A DNA stretch of 64,000 nt. It comes from Planctomycetota bacterium. Lineage in GTDB: Bacteria; Planctomycetota; Brocadiia; SM23-32; JAKLEA01. Position 1 is the first letter of the stretch, and every line of letters starts with the position of its first letter. Location: the NCBI GenBank assembly GCA_022711755.1, contig JAKLEA010000006.1:186001-250000 (forward strand), in the 5' to 3' direction. Under the pieces are notes generated by a model that did no database searches, was not told the origin of the DNA, and was given only the letters and a program-made list of their open reading frames with translations. Both the position numbers and the translations under genes were made by a program. This document shows, one piece after another, positions 34,427 to 43,726 of this stretch.

Positions 34427-34454
34427 ATACTAACCGTCGTCAACGGCAAGTCAA
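34427..34454 (-). promoter_or_regulatory. Predicted promoter of the leuS leader
   Basis: On the minus strand TTGACT (34454-34449), a 16-base spacer and TAGTAT (34432-34427) form a good sigma70-type promoter. Transcription would start near 34420, placing the leader peptide ribosome site at the very 5' end of the RNA, as in other attenuators. Confidence 0.65.
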
Positions 34455-34490
34455 GAGCATTTTAGCGTTGGGGGTTATGGTGTACTACTC

Positions 34491-34552
34491 CGAAAGTCTC
34501 ATTGGTGGGTCACCGCATCGCGCCTTGCGCGCTGCTGACGACCCACCCTACT
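34491..34552. repeat. Dispersed repeat: CTCCGAAAGTCTCATT plus CACCCTAC hairpin
   Basis: CTCCGAAAGTCTCATTGGTG (from 34491) is shared with CTCCGAAAGTCTCATTAGCG near 43436. It runs into GGTGGGTC, a GC-rich centre with GCGCC/GGCGC-like arms, and GACCCACCCTAC ending at 34552. This repeat fills much of the gap between korC and the leuS leader. Confidence 0.65.
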
Positions 34553-34606
34553 TTCGTCATCTTCGGGGGAGGCGCTGCCGCCGCAGTCCAAAGGTGCGCG
34601 CCCCCA

Positions 34607-35176
34607 CTATCGCCGCCCCATCTCCATGCCCTTCTCGAAGGCTTCGCGATTGAGGGCCATGAGGTCGGACTTTCGCTTGCCGAACTCCGCCTCGAACGCC
34701 TTCCAGAACGCCTCCGGGGCCACAACCGGCCTGTGGGCAAGATACGCGCCGATCATGACGAGGTTGGCCACCAGCGCATTGCCCATGTCGGCGGCGGTTT
34801 TCGTGGCAGGGACTTCGAGAACCTCCACGCCGCGCGCGGAAACCTGCTGCAAGTCTTTTACCGTCGGCGCGTTCAGTAACATGCACGATCCGGGCCGCAT
34901 GTCCGCCTGGAAACGGTCATAGCTGGGCTGGCTGAAAAGCATGGCGGAGTCGGGGCATTCGGCCAGGGGGGAGGCGATTTCGTGATCAGATATGACGACC
35001 TGGCAGTTGGCCGCGCCGCCGCGCACCTCAGCTCCGTAGGAGGGGAGGTACGTGACCTGTTTGCCGTCTTCCATGCCCGCGATGATGAGCATCTTGCCCA
35101 GGCTCAGGACGCCCTGCCCGCCGAAGCCCGCGATGACGATGCGCTCGGTGATGCCGGTTTTCACGTTGGTTGTCAT
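34607..35176 (-). CDS. korC: 2-oxoacid:ferredoxin oxidoreductase, gamma subunit
   Basis: A 189-residue protein with IVIAGFGGQGVLSLGKML near the start, LPSYGAEVRGGAANCQVVIS and the usual helical end. This is the gamma domain of pyruvate/2-oxoglutarate:ferredoxin oxidoreductases. ATG 35176 is chosen; the frame continues upstream into repeat sequence and would add 26 unrelated residues. It is last in the unit and is separated from korB by a 180-base repeat cluster, so its expression may be reduced or separately set. Confidence 0.88.
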   Translation of the reverse strand: MTTNVKTGITERIVIAGFGGQGVLSLGKMLIIAGMEDGKQVTYLPSYGAEVRGGAANCQVVISDHEIASPLAECPDSAMLFSQPSYDRFQADMRPGSCMLLNAPTVKDLQQVSARGVEVLEVPATKTAADMGNALVANLVMIGAYLAHRPVVAPEAFWKAFEAEFGKRKSDLMALNREAFEKGMEMGRR

Positions 35177-35208
35177 GTCGGTTGGTTCCGTTCCTAGGTT
35201 CGTCTTCG

Positions 35209-35360
35209 CGTGTGCAACTTGCTCGTCTCGCAGACGAGACGCCAAGTCGCACACCCTACGATGCGGCCGATTTGGTGCGTTCCGGCGAAGCGCCGGAACA
35301 CACTACATTGCTATCGCAGTCTTCGCGTGTGCAATCCGCTTCGCGAATCGCACACCCTAC
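35209..35360. repeat. Three CACCCTAC-type hairpins between korB and korC
   Basis: Three consecutive palindromic units: GTGTGCAACTTG ... CAAGTCGCACACCCTAC (35209-35259, with an inner CGTCTCG/CGAGACG hairpin), GGTGCGTTCCGGCG/CGCCGGAACACACTAC (about 35274-35307), and GTGTGCAATCCGC ... GAATCGCACACCCTAC (35328-35360). The last overlaps the end of korB. The cluster interrupts an otherwise tightly overlapping operon. Confidence 0.8.
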
Positions 35361-36112
35361 TTTCCCACGTCCTTGATGACGCCGGTGGGGAAAATTGGGA
35401 GGACTTCCTCCTTGATGCGCTTGATCGCGTCAACCGGTTTCATGCGCCAGTGCGTCGGGCACGGGCTGAGGAGTTCGATCAGCGTGTATCCCCGGCCTTC
35501 CATCTGATACTGGAACGCCTTGAGTATGCCCTTTTTCGCCTGGCGCACGCTCTTTGGATCGGTCAGGGCGATGCGCTCCAAGTAGGCCGTCCCGTCAAGC
35601 GGCGCGAGCATTTCGCAGACGCGCAGCGGGTAGCCGTCGCGGGCGATGGTCCGGCCCTTCGGCGTTGTGGAGGTGCGCCGCCCGATGGGCGTCGTCGGGG
35701 CCATCTGGCCGGCGGTCATGGCGTAGAGGCCGTTGTTGATGAAGATGGAGGTGATATTCTCTCCTCGGTTGGCGCAGTGGACGAACTCTCCCGTGCCGAT
35801 GGCCGCCAGATCGCCGTCGCCCTGGTAGGTCAGGACGAGAAGGTCGGGGCGGCTGCGCTTAATGCCGGTGGCCACTGCCGGGGCGCGCCCGTGCGGGGCC
35901 TCCTGCCAGTCAATGCCGATGTAGAAGTATGTCACGACGCCGCAGCCGACGGGGGATACGCCGACGGCGCGTTCCGCCATGCCGGATTCCTCCAGCGCTT
36001 CGGCGAGAATCCTGTGCGCGATGCCGTGCCCGCAGCCGGGGCAGAAGTGGAAGTTGCGCTCCTGAAGGACTTCGGGGCGCCGGTAGATGATCTTTTCGGT
36101 GGTCTGGGTCAT
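35357..36112 (-). CDS. korB: 2-oxoacid:ferredoxin oxidoreductase, beta (ThDP) subunit
   Basis: A 251-residue subunit with FCPGCGHGIAHR (ThDP/Fe-S region), TYQGDGDLAAIGTGEF and FINNGLYAMTAGQMAPTTP (GDG...NN thiamine-diphosphate motif), and the end LSPCPTHW. The match to 2-oxoglutarate-type (KorB) rather than pyruvate-type subunits is suggested by length and by GQMAPTTPxG. The start overlaps korA by four bases (ATGA). Confidence 0.9.
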   Translation of the reverse strand: MTQTTEKIIYRRPEVLQERNFHFCPGCGHGIAHRILAEALEESGMAERAVGVSPVGCGVVTYFYIGIDWQEAPHGRAPAVATGIKRSRPDLLVLTYQGDGDLAAIGTGEFVHCANRGENITSIFINNGLYAMTAGQMAPTTPIGRRTSTTPKGRTIARDGYPLRVCEMLAPLDGTAYLERIALTDPKSVRQAKKGILKAFQYQMEGRGYTLIELLSPCPTHWRMKPVDAIKRIKEEVLPIFPTGVIKDVGK

Positions 36113-37239
36113 TCGTCGCCTCGGAATGAGATCACGCCAGCCGGGAGCGCCCTGCCGGCGAGGATGTCGAGCGCTTTGCGGGCGATCTGGTCGCTGGTGG
36201 GAACGCCCTGCCCTACGCGCCCGGCGAAGAAGACCGGCCTAGCGCCCTCAAGGGCCAGCCGGACGTCCTGAACCATCTGCCCGGAGCACATCTCGACGGT
36301 GAGGACGCATTTCGCCTTCATCGCCTCTTCCTTCAAGGCTGCATAGGGATAAGGCCACACGGATTTGGGGCGGAACAGGCGGAGTTTTCCTTCCAGTCCT
36401 TCAGGCGGCTCTTCGACGAGGCCCTTGCAGACGCGCGCCGTGCTGCCGTAGGCAACCAGCAGGATGTCGGCGTCCTCTGGGCCTGTGACCTCCTGCCAGC
36501 CTGGGAAGGATCTAAGCAGGTCGCGGTATTTCGCCTGAAGTTTTTCGTTGTGGCCCTCAAGCTCCCCCTTGCCGCCCAGGTAGGAGCGGTGGAACTTGAA
36601 TGGGCGCCCCTTCGCGCCGGTCAGCGCCCACGGCTTTGGCGGCATGTTCTCAACGTCAACCGGCTGGACGCCCTTGAAGATGACCGGCTCCATCATCTGC
36701 CCGATCTGCGCGTCGCCGAGGATGATGGTCGGTGTGCGCCATTGGTCGGCCAGGTCGAAGGCGATCTTTGTGAGTTCCATGACCTCCTGGCCGGAGTAGG
36801 GCGAGAGGACGATGCAATGGTAGTCGCCGTGGCCGCCCCCGCGCGTGGCCTGGAAGTAGTCGCCCTGGGAGGGGCCGATGTCGCCCAGCCCGGGGCCGCC
36901 GCGCTGGACGTTGGAGATCACGCACGGCATGCCCATGCTGGCCATGTAGGAGATGCCCTCCTGCATGAGGCTTATGCCGGGGCTGCTGGAGGACGTCATC
37001 ACGCGCACGCCCGCGCATGAGGCGCCGAGCATGATGTTGATCGAGGCGACCTCGCTTTCGGCCTGGATGAAGACGCCGCCTACCTCCTCCATGCGCCAGG
37101 ACATGCGTCCGATGACCTCGTTCTGGGGCGTGATTGGGTAGGCGACGAAGAAGCGGCATCCGCCCAGCAGCGCGCCCTCGACTGAGGCTTCGTTGCCGGT
37201 GAGCAGGCATTTTTCAGGCGGCAGCCAGTCAGTGTTCAT
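36109..37239 (-). CDS. korA: 2-oxoacid:ferredoxin oxidoreductase, alpha subunit
   Basis: A 376-residue subunit starting MNTDWLPPEKCLLTGNEASV. It has GCRFFVAYPITPQNEVI, QAESEVASINIMLGASCAGV, TSSSSPGISLMQEGISYMA and QRGGPGLGDIGPSQGDYFQA, all typical of KorA. The frame is open further upstream, but those residues are Arg/Pro-rich and overlap the ferredoxin gene, so ATG 37239 is used. It overlaps the ferredoxin stop by four bases. With KorB, C and D it would form or use 2-oxoglutarate with ferredoxin and CoA. Confidence 0.92.
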   Translation of the reverse strand: MNTDWLPPEKCLLTGNEASVEGALLGGCRFFVAYPITPQNEVIGRMSWRMEEVGGVFIQAESEVASINIMLGASCAGVRVMTSSSSPGISLMQEGISYMASMGMPCVISNVQRGGPGLGDIGPSQGDYFQATRGGGHGDYHCIVLSPYSGQEVMELTKIAFDLADQWRTPTIILGDAQIGQMMEPVIFKGVQPVDVENMPPKPWALTGAKGRPFKFHRSYLGGKGELEGHNEKLQAKYRDLLRSFPGWQEVTGPEDADILLVAYGSTARVCKGLVEEPPEGLEGKLRLFRPKSVWPYPYAALKEEAMKAKCVLTVEMCSGQMVQDVRLALEGARPVFFAGRVGQGVPTSDQIARKALDILAGRALPAGVISFRGDE

Positions 37240-37469
37240 TTTTCCGCCTCCGCGCCTGCGTCCGTTTCCTTGACGATTTCGATGGCCGCGTCCGGGCACA
37301 TGAGGGCGCACTGGGAGCAACCGACGCACTTGTCCGGGGCGACGGCTTCGGCGATTTCGTAGCCAAGCTTGTTGCGCTGCTCGCCGATCGCAAGGACGCC
37401 CTGCCGGCAGAAGCTTACGCACAGCCCGCAGCCCTTGCAGTAGCGCTCAAGGATCCTGACCTTGATCAT
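37236..37469 (-). CDS. korD: 2-oxoacid:ferredoxin oxidoreductase, delta (ferredoxin) subunit
   Basis: A 77-residue 2[4Fe-4S] ferredoxin with CKGCGLCVSFCRQG and CVGCSQCALMCPDAA, each giving CxxCxxCxxxC-type clusters. It carries electrons from the catalytic subunits. It leads the unit and is preceded by GGGGAGGAGA and a promoter near 37590-37617. Confidence 0.9.
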   Translation of the reverse strand: MIKVRILERYCKGCGLCVSFCRQGVLAIGEQRNKLGYEIAEAVAPDKCVGCSQCALMCPDAAIEIVKETDAGAEAEK

Positions 37470-37903
37470 TTCGGAACAGATTCTCCTCCCCGCAGTTGGC
37501 GCTCCATTGAAGCGCGAGGTGGGAATTTCAGCCTCGGTTTACCATGAAAGCAAGTCGCATGACCTTTTCAAGCTGAAATGCGCCGTGTAAGTATAGCGTC
37601 CTCCGGAGTGAAAGCAAGAACGAGATACCCGCAAAAAGCGCGCAAGCGCCAGCCTATTAGGGAAAGAAAACACGGTTTTATTCCGCGCGGGTGAGGATAA
37701 TCCGCTCCATCTTTCAGCGTTTTTTAACACGCGCCCTTATATTCGACCACATCGCCGCATCCCCGGTCGGACGTCTCATCTTCATTAATCCAATCAACTG
37801 CTTGTTCCCGAATCCTCCGCGCCGTAGACTCGGTATCCGGCGCAACGCGTTTTCCGGCGCGAAAACGCCAAACCGGAATTTATGGATTGCAAGGAGCGCA
37901 CAC
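37470..37903. promoter_or_regulatory. Divergent control region of korDABC and the heparinase-like gene
   Basis: On the minus strand TTGCTT (37617-37612), a 16-base spacer and TATACT (37595-37590) give a likely korD promoter. Downstream in that transcript an eight-bp inverted pair ATTTCAGC/GCTGAAAT (about 37576-37569 with 37533-37526) may fold. Toward the heparinase-like gene I see only the AAGGAG ribosome site (37891-37896). The codons between 37691 and 37904 are open in frame but lack a signal peptide and look non-coding. Confidence 0.55.
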
Positions 37904-40900
37904 ATGGTCTACTCAATTCCACTGCTCGTCCTGAGTCTGCTGGGCGGGGCGGATGCCGCGCCGTCGAATATGGCGCGCCTGAACGGGGTCGTCGCCGTCG
38001 CCGACAGCCAATGCCGCGACCGATGGGGAATTGACGGTTACCATCCTGATTGCGTCCGCGACGGGAACAGAGACGGGTCAGAGGCGGGGGCCATGACCGC
38101 GTCATGGGCTTCCGACAACTGGGAGGCGACGCATGCCCTCGCGCTGGTTTTCCCGAGGAGAATCAACGCCGATTCGGTGAAGGTCTATTGGGCCGGGTCG
38201 GCGGAAGAGCCTTTCACGCCCCGGCGTTTCATCCTTCAGGGTTGCCTTGACGGACGCTGGTTCACAATCGCGGAAATCTCGCGGGACAAGCCGGAGAGCG
38301 CAACAACCATCATGGCCGGGGGCGCGCGGATGGACGCGATTCGGATTTTCCAGCCTCCGGAGGGCGCGTCAGCCCTTGCGGACAGGCGGCTCCGGATCGC
38401 GGAGTTTGAGGTTACCGGCAGTCCGGAGAAGCCCGAAATCCCTGTTGACGTTCAACGCCTGGCCGGCGAAATCCGGAAGGAGTTTCGAGAGCTGCGCGAA
38501 CGCGAGGACTCCGCGCGCGTCGCCCCCGCGCTCGCGGTCGCCACGAAACAGCGCAAGCCGCGCGGCTTCATGGGCATCATTGACGCTGAGGACGTTGCCA
38601 GGGGGCGCAGGAACGCGGCGTCGAGGCCGTGGGCGAAGAGTCTTGTCGAGGCGATTCGAAAGGATGCCGACTGGTGGCTCGCGCAGAGCGATGAATACAT
38701 CTGCGGTCTGTTACCCGAGGGCAATCCGCGAGCGCTCTGCCCGCAGTTCGAGAAGGGCTGCCCGATCCACGGCGGCGCGCGCATGAGCTTCACCGCGACC
38801 CTCGAATCCCCGTATCAATGGCGATGCAAGCATGGGGGCGAACTATGGCATGACGGCGCGATTGTGAAGAATCCGAAGACCGGCGAAGAGACGGTCGTTC
38901 GCGACGACGGGAGCGGATGGCTTGCGCCGGAGGGATTCCTCAATCCGGGAAGACGGTATTACTTTGTCGCCGCGTACCGCTATTACCTGATCGGCAAGCT
39001 GTTCTCCAGCCCCTACGAACCGGACGGAGGATCGAAGTACCAGGGAGGGACTCCAGTCGTCCAGCTCGCGCTGGCCTACGCCGCCACCGGCGACCGCCGA
39101 TACGCCCATAAATGCGCCGTCATGCTCAACCGGCTCGCGGAACTCTATCGAGGATATGACGGATGCGTGGAGGGACCGTCGCAGCGCCAGGACGGATACA
39201 TAGGCCAGACCTTCGAGCGATTCCTCGTCCAGAACCTTATCCTGGCATGCGACCTGATCTGGGATGAAATTGAGACGGATGAGGAACTGCGGGCGTTTTT
39301 CTCCGCCAGGGGCAGTTGCGATTATGACGGCGACGGGAAGACGACCGGCGCGGATTTCACATTCAACCTTCAGCGAAATCTGCTCGGTTTCATTTATGAA
39401 TACCTGCATCGCCTGATGCCGTACATGGACGGCGATTTCCTGATGTATGAAATGACCGCGCTCGGCGCGCTGGCCAATTGCCTCGGCAACGAAGAAATCG
39501 CTCGTGAAACACTTGAGAGCGATCTCGGGCTGCGCGTGCTGTTGACAAATTCATGGTTCAGGGACGGCAAGTTCATCTACGACAGTTGCGGCTACAACGC
39601 CGGCAATGCCCGGACACCGTTATTAACCGCCGAGTGGCTGCACGGGCTGCGGACGCCGCCCGGTTACTCCGAGCCGCTGGACCTCTATCACCATCCCGAA
39701 TACCGGATGTCCATGCTCTTCGACTTCCTACGGCGGATTGACTGCGACGGGCGGATTCCGCAGATCGGCGATTCCGGCGGGGCGCGGACTTCCGCGCTTC
39801 GCGCGCAGCCGCCCTACGACCCGCTGGACGAGCGCGCGCTCGTCAGACTTCCGGAGCAGCGCGACTTCTATCTCTCGCGCCTTAGCGCCGCCGCCGGCAG
39901 CGACCTGGAGTCCTTCCGATTCGGGCGCGCGGACTGGTGGCTCCTCTTTCACGCGCAGGACGATCAGACTTCGGACGCCCCCCGCCCGTACAGGCTAGAC
40001 GCTGACATCCAAACCTCCGATCTCTTTGACGACAGCGGCATCGCAATCCTGAGAGCGGGAGCGAATCCCCAGACCCGCCAGCACGTCAGCCTCACCTTCA
40101 GCAAGGGCGCGTACGGCCACGGCCATACGGACAAGCTGGCAATCAACGTGATGCGCTTCGGTTACGACCTGACCGCCGATCTCGGCTATCCCACGACGTG
40201 GACGGATGTCAAGATTGGATGGGAAACCGGCACGGAGAGCCACTGCACGGTCCTCCTGAACCAGGCGCGACAGCGCGGCAACGCCATCGGCAAATTCAAC
40301 TACTTCGCCGCCGGACCGCATTGCGACGTTGTCGAGGCGTCCGCCGAGGCGGCGTATCCGGGCGTAAAACTTTATCGTCGCACGGTGGCCCTGGCGCGGG
40401 ATGACGCGGGGGAACCGCTCTACACTGCGGACTTCTTTCGTGTCGCCGGCGCGGCCTCGCGCGATTATCTTTTCCACGCCCTGGGCAAGCCGGAGGACCT
40501 GTCAATCACGTTCAGGGGCGGCGACGTCGAATGGGTGAAGCAGGAACGCGGCTCACTTGCCGGCGAGAACGTCGAACCGATGACGCAGCAAGTTTGCAGC
40601 TTTCTCTTCGACGTAGAAAGGGCGCAGAGCGGAGACGCATTCACTGCGGCATGGCGTCCGGCCATCGGCGCGTCACAGGGGGACCGCTACCTTCTAACCA
40701 GGCGGAGATTTCGGGATTTCACTGCTGAGTTCACCGTCACGCGCACAGGGAAGGCGTCCGGGGGGCAGGAGCGCGCGTTGTTCGCTTTCGGCGTTGACCC
40801 GTCAAACGAGAACAACCGCCGCGTGGCGTGGATCGAGGGCGGATTGCCGGTCGGGCAGCCGGTGCGCGTAAGGATCGAGGCGGCTGGCCCGCAGGCGAAG

Positions 40901-42124
40901 ATTTACCTCGACGGCCAGCCGTCGAATCGCAGCGTTGACACCGCCGGCACGCCGCCCGATGCCGGTGTGGTCGGCTTCCTGCATTATTACAATTACAACT
41001 ACATCTACAGCGATTTTGTGTTGACCCCCAAGGATGGCGAGGCGATTCGAGTGGATTTCTCAAAACCGCTTGATCCGGCATTCTGGGGCAGGATTGACGC
41101 GACATATGAAACGTCCGAAGGGCGTCTGATAGCAAGCGATTGCGAATCTCTGGCCGTATTCCTTCACTCGCCCGGCGCGCCGGGCAGGGAGATCATCCGC
41201 GCCAGGGCCGAGGGCTACGGCGTTCGCGGGAAAAGCCCTCTGGAAGGTCACCTGATCATCCGCGAGCGCCCGAAGGACAGAGATAAATGCAGCGTCTTCG
41301 CCTCTGTGATCGAGGCGACGCGGGGCGGACCGCGCGTGACCGCAGTTGACGCCGTACCTGTCGCGTCCGAAACTGGAGCGACGGAGATGAGCGACGTTGC
41401 GGCGCTGCGGGTAAAGTCGTCCGACCCGGAGGGCGGGGAGCGCGTTGACTATGTCATTTCCGCAATGAATCCGGAAATTGGCCGGGTTATTCAGGACGAC
41501 GCGACGAGCATTAAATTCAAAGGGCGTTTCGGGCTTGTCACGATTCGCGGCGGGAAGGTTGGTTCACTCTCGCTTGTCGGCGGCGGACACATCGAATGCG
41601 GCGGGAGGAAGCTTGAACTCCTCGGAGACATTCGGGGGGAGATCGTCGAGGTTGACGCCGGCGGCGATGCGATCCGTATCGCCCTGCCGCCCGGCGCCCC
41701 CGCGCCATCGGCGGATATGGTAGGACGCCGTATTATCGTCACCAATCCCGCGTTCGTCTGCCCGTCGGTCTACACAATCACGAGAGTTGAGGACGCCGGG
41801 AACGAAACCTGGCGGATCGGTTTGAACATGCCCATCGCCGTCGCGCGCGGCGTAGCGCGGGAGGTTGACGCGGAGAATGGCTCGTTCTCCACGCGGACGC
41901 CGGTGATGAAGCTGCGCGTCAATCCCGGACTGTTCGACGGGAAGATCGTCCGCTCCCTGCCGGACGGCGAGGCCCTGCGCCTTAAGAACGCGACGGAGGA
42001 GGCGTTCCGCCTGGCTGATCCGTCAGCCATAGGACAGTTTAAGTCAGGGGGGGAGTACATCGTGCAGGACGTCGGCGTCGGGGACCGCATCGAGATCATT
42101 TCGCAAGGCGCGACGGGAAAATGA
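37904..42124 (+). CDS. Large exported heparinase II/III-like polysaccharide lyase
   Basis: A 1406-residue secreted protein. ATG 37904 has AAGGAG eight bases upstream and starts a signal peptide (MVYSIPLLVLSLLGG, cut near ADAA). Residues ~25-165 look like an F5/8C carbohydrate-binding beta-sandwich (RRFILQGCLDGRWFTIAEI). Residues ~225-650 are an (alpha/alpha) toroid. GHGHTDKLAINVMRFG (738-753) begins a heparinase II/III-type beta-sandwich with the expected His residues. Residues ~935-1050 resemble a LamG/DUF1080-like sandwich, followed by more beta modules. It probably cleaves an acidic polysaccharide such as a glycosaminoglycan or alginate. Substrate is not determined; most lyases of this class are only ~600-800 residues. 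Confidence 0.75.
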   Translation: MVYSIPLLVLSLLGGADAAPSNMARLNGVVAVADSQCRDRWGIDGYHPDCVRDGNRDGSEAGAMTASWASDNWEATHALALVFPRRINADSVKVYWAGSAEEPFTPRRFILQGCLDGRWFTIAEISRDKPESATTIMAGGARMDAIRIFQPPEGASALADRRLRIAEFEVTGSPEKPEIPVDVQRLAGEIRKEFRELREREDSARVAPALAVATKQRKPRGFMGIIDAEDVARGRRNAASRPWAKSLVEAIRKDADWWLAQSDEYICGLLPEGNPRALCPQFEKGCPIHGGARMSFTATLESPYQWRCKHGGELWHDGAIVKNPKTGEETVVRDDGSGWLAPEGFLNPGRRYYFVAAYRYYLIGKLFSSPYEPDGGSKYQGGTPVVQLALAYAATGDRRYAHKCAVMLNRLAELYRGYDGCVEGPSQRQDGYIGQTFERFLVQNLILACDLIWDEIETDEELRAFFSARGSCDYDGDGKTTGADFTFNLQRNLLGFIYEYLHRLMPYMDGDFLMYEMTALGALANCLGNEEIARETLESDLGLRVLLTNSWFRDGKFIYDSCGYNAGNARTPLLTAEWLHGLRTPPGYSEPLDLYHHPEYRMSMLFDFLRRIDCDGRIPQIGDSGGARTSALRAQPPYDPLDERALVRLPEQRDFYLSRLSAAAGSDLESFRFGRADWWLLFHAQDDQTSDAPRPYRLDADIQTSDLFDDSGIAILRAGANPQTRQHVSLTFSKGAYGHGHTDKLAINVMRFGYDLTADLGYPTTWTDVKIGWETGTESHCTVLLNQARQRGNAIGKFNYFAAGPHCDVVEASAEAAYPGVKLYRRTVALARDDAGEPLYTADFFRVAGAASRDYLFHALGKPEDLSITFRGGDVEWVKQERGSLAGENVEPMTQQVCSFLFDVERAQSGDAFTAAWRPAIGASQGDRYLLTRRRFRDFTAEFTVTRTGKASGGQERALFAFGVDPSNENNRRVAWIEGGLPVGQPVRVRIEAAGPQAKIYLDGQPSNRSVDTAGTPPDAGVVGFLHYYNYNYIYSDFVLTPKDGEAIRVDFSKPLDPAFWGRIDATYETSEGRLIASDCESLAVFLHSPGAPGREIIRARAEGYGVRGKSPLEGHLIIRERPKDRDKCSVFASVIEATRGGPRVTAVDAVPVASETGATEMSDVAALRVKSSDPEGGERVDYVISAMNPEIGRVIQDDATSIKFKGRFGLVTIRGGKVGSLSLVGGGHIECGGRKLELLGDIRGEIVEVDAGGDAIRIALPPGAPAPSADMVGRRIIVTNPAFVCPSVYTITRVEDAGNETWRIGLNMPIAVARGVAREVDAENGSFSTRTPVMKLRVNPGLFDGKIVRSLPDGEALRLKNATEEAFRLADPSAIGQFKSGGEYIVQDVGVGDRIEIISQGATGK

Positions 42125-42218
42125 CGGTAGAATGCGCGGGACGCTTGCGACTTCACGTTGACGAGGCGGATTTTGCATTGCTGATGCCGTAAACGGCGAA
42201 ATACCGAAGGAGAATGAA

Positions 42219-43328
42219 ATGCACAGCAAATGGGCTTCGAAAATGAAGGGCGTCGTTGACGGCCATGTCCACATGGGCGGAATTGCCGGCGAGGCGGACA
42301 TGCTGGCCATCCGCGAAACGGCGGGCATCTCGAAAATGAACCTTGTCGCCATTCAGAATCCCCAAACAGGCGACGGTCTGCCGGAACCGCTCTACATGAA
42401 GGCGCGGCATCCGGGAACGTTTTACGTCTTCGCAGGACTGAACCACGCAGAAAGGATTTCGGGGGGGAGGGTAAAGACCGCGAGCCTGGCCGCGCAGGTC
42501 GAGAGCTTCGTCCGGATGGGTTGCGACGGGATAAAGATGATTGAGGGCAAGCCAACCGCGCGGCAGATTATGAACGTGCCGGTGACGGACGCATACTTTG
42601 CGGATTACTGGGCGCGCGTCGAGGAGCTTGGAATCCCCATCGTCTGGCACGTGAACGATCCTGAGGAATTCTGGGACCCGGCGAAAATCCCCGGCTGGGC
42701 GAAGGAGCGCGACTGGGGATACGGCCCGCAGGACGCGCAAAAGGAGCAACTCTACGCCGAGGTGGACGCGGTATTACGCCGTCATCCCGGGTTGAAGACG
42801 ATATTCGCGCACTTCTATTTCTTGTCCGCCGACCTGCCGCGCGCGACGCGTTTCCTGGAGGAGCATCCGAACGTCGGCCTCGATCTCGCGCCGGGGGTGG
42901 AGATGCTCTACAACATCTCCCGTAATCCCGAGGCCGGGCGCGAGTTCTTCATCAAATACGCGGACCGGATAGTTTTCGGCACGGACCTCTTCAGCACGCT
43001 GAAATTGGGGGAGGCGCGGTTCCGGGCCGGCATCATCTTCCGCTGGCTTGAGAGCGGCGACACGTTCCGCGTCCCGGACGGCGCGGATTTTCTGCTCGGC
43101 CCGCCGGAGGACGGCATAATACGAGGCATGTCGTTGCCGGACGATGTTCTGAGCCGGATATACCGCGAGAACTTCACGCGGATTGCCGGATCGGCGCCAA
43201 AGCCGCTGAACTTCGGGGCTGTGATCGAGGAATGCGGGAAGCTGGCGGCTGTCGCCAACGCCTTCTCCGGCAAGCCCGCCGGGGAGACGGAAGCAGGACG
43301 CGTTGCGAAGGCGCTGGCGGGGGAGTAG
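42219..43328 (+). CDS. Amidohydrolase-2 family TIM-barrel hydrolase
   Basis: A 369-residue protein with the metal motif HVHMG (DGHVHMGG, residues 15-22), the barrel strand IPIVWHVNDPEE, FAHFYF and the late Asp in RIVFGTDLFST. It is of the same family as the partial gene at position 1 but a different subgroup. The family covers decarboxylases, lactonases and uronate isomerase-like enzymes. Its place 95 bases after the lyase suggests further processing of released sugar acids, which is an inference. ATG follows GGAGAATGAA. Confidence 0.82.
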   Translation: MHSKWASKMKGVVDGHVHMGGIAGEADMLAIRETAGISKMNLVAIQNPQTGDGLPEPLYMKARHPGTFYVFAGLNHAERISGGRVKTASLAAQVESFVRMGCDGIKMIEGKPTARQIMNVPVTDAYFADYWARVEELGIPIVWHVNDPEEFWDPAKIPGWAKERDWGYGPQDAQKEQLYAEVDAVLRRHPGLKTIFAHFYFLSADLPRATRFLEEHPNVGLDLAPGVEMLYNISRNPEAGREFFIKYADRIVFGTDLFSTLKLGEARFRAGIIFRWLESGDTFRVPDGADFLLGPPEDGIIRGMSLPDDVLSRIYRENFTRIAGSAPKPLNFGAVIEECGKLAAVANAFSGKPAGETEAGRVAKALAGE

Positions 43329-43359
43329 TATACCATCCTGGTTTACAGTGCCTTTCCCT

Positions 43360-43604
43360 CTCCCTCGGGAGAGGGTGGCGCGCCGTATGGCGCGACGGGT
43401 GAGGGGCCGGAAACCAATCCTTCTTTTATCCCCTGCTCCGAAAGTCTCATTAGCGGGTTAGCGAAAAGGCTCGTTCTCACTGCGCTCGGATGCACCCTGC
43501 TTTCGCCTTTATCCCCTCATCCGGCGTGCCGCAAGCGGCACGGCCACCTTCTCCCCAGGGAGAAGGAAAATACATTGTATTCGGTCTGATCGCTAAACAC
43601 ATAC
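43360..43604. repeat. Composite intergenic repeat block
   Basis: Several elements follow each other: CCCTCTCCCTCGGGAGAGGG with GCGCGCCGTATGGCGCG (about 43362-43402); CTCCGAAAGTCTCATTAGCG (about 43436); GGCTCGTTCTCACTGCGCTC then GGATGCACCCTGC (43470-43501); CCCCTCATCCGG with GCCGCAAGCGGC and CTTCTCCCCAGGGAGAAGG (43514-43565); and CGCTAAACACATAC (43591-43604), the end motif of the 23.7-kb MITE-like element. No gene is seen in the 43329-43726 gap. Confidence 0.7.
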
Positions 43605-43726
43605 TAGGAAGAAGGAAGGCTTTTTGGGGAATAGGGGACGTTACCCCATAAAAGTACTCTCTTCTCTTGGTCTGCCGCGCGCGGATGTATTGTGTCAGCG
43701 TGAAGGAATTGTAGGCAGGCACGCGT

